64,000 nt of DNA from Ornithodoros turicata. Taxonomy: Eukaryota; Arthropoda; Arachnida; Ixodida; Argasidae. Both the position numbers and the translations under genes were made by a program. A model generated the notes under the pieces. The model saw nothing but the letters and a program-made list of their open reading frames with translations. It had not been told where the DNA came from and made no database searches. The DNA is taken from assembly GCF_037126465.1 (NCBI RefSeq), contig NC_088201.1:65246879-65310878 (forward strand), read 5' to 3'. This document shows positions 63,413 through 64,000 of the stretch, piece by piece. How positions within the stretch are numbered: position 1 is the first letter of the stretch; every line of letters starts with the position of its first letter.

Positions 63413-63594
63413 CACTCTTAAAAATGATGGTGGTGGTGGTGGTGGTGGTGATAGGGCTTGCCGTTGTCGGCCTCACGTATGTGGGCAACGTCACGACTCA
63501 CGCCCTGGGGGAATGTGCGTCCTGGGCCGACTTCTAAAGGAACTGTGCCGACATATGTCTGAAAGCGTCTGAGGAAAACCGCGACCAGCCGCGA
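63413..63594. mobile_element. ACACTCTTAAAAATGA-ended (GGT)n element with SINE-body unit
   Basis: ACACTCTTAAAAATGATGGT, (GGT)7, then ATAGGGCTTGCCGTTGTCGG (family B unit) and a stretch matching the body of the SINE at 37490-37560 (GAATGTGCGTCCTGGGCCGA). Confidence 0.7.
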
Positions 63595-63913
63595 CAAAAA
63601 TACGTAAACTGAAACCAATTAATTACTGCAACAAATGACCCGCTGCGGTGGCAGATTTTTCTCTAAAAGGTGTCCATTGAAGGTCTCAAAAGGGGTAGTA
63701 CCCATTTTAATGCCGACAGCGCCCTGCTTCAGAAGTTACGCTTTTTTACGAAACTCATTTGCATTTTTATTTTAATAATGAGCGCCTCCCACTCATTCAC
63801 ACGGTGTGCAGCTTGTAGGTGGTATCGGACAGATACTTGGAAAAAAGAAAGTTCGTGGATTGGTGCACCCGTTCGCGAATTATTTAGCCCGGGGATTTAA
63901 CTGAAACACCCGG
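63595..63913 (-). mobile_element. CAGGGTGTTTCAGTTAAATC element, inverse orientation
   Basis: Ends GGATTTAACTGAAACACCCGG at 63913 and contains GGTATCGGACAGATACTTGG and AAAAGGTGTCCATTGAAGG, the inverse of the copies at 55241 and 56118. Confidence 0.82.
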
Positions 63914-64000
63914 TATAGTGGTATCGCTACAATGTAGCCAGTTGCAGTGTCGTTTACCTTCGAAAGAGTAAAGGTACTGAGTGACAGATACGTGTCAGCC

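Overview
The window is eukaryotic and most like an ixodid tick or a close chelicerate relative. The evidence is small coding exons with GT-AG introns, about 40% GC, no operons, dense transposon debris, and tRNA-derived SINEs of a kind known from ticks. The species call is inference.

The one confident host gene lies on the minus strand in the left 28 kb. I could chain 25 exons by splice site and reading phase, from a signal-peptide-like start near 28048 down to position 43, where the gene leaves the window. They encode about 1,206 residues of an alpha-2-macroglobulin/TEP superfamily protein. It has an LDL-receptor class A module where other members carry a bait or anaphylatoxin segment, which marks it as Mcr (macroglobulin complement-related; the TepVI type of insects). 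The thioester site reads S-G-E-H instead of G-C-G-E-Q, so no thioester can form. The C-terminal part (rest of the thioester-domain fold, CUB and receptor-binding domains) is outside the window.

The introns hold hAT-type MITEs (two with perfect 8-bp target duplications), pogo/Tigger remnants, TTAA-ended MITEs, long foldback elements, and a LINE interrupted by a SINE.

From 28 to 64 kb I find no confident host gene. In order there is a BEL/Pao gag remnant (29.3-31.9 kb), a Penelope-like GIY-YIG remnant (32.2-32.6 kb), and a cluster of about 250-bp near-perfect hairpin MITEs (34.0-35.75 kb) with many more copies to the right end. There are also a full-length tRNA-related SINE (37.4-37.7 kb), LINE C-termini (45.1-47.9 kb, one nested in a foldback), several unrelated foldback families that all begin TACAGGGTG, and two unassigned ORFs (59.1 and 60.3-60.75 kb).

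The most unusual content is this foldback landscape. Several hairpin families share termini but not cores, or cores but not termini, which suggests a common mobilising transposase and ongoing exchange of arms.
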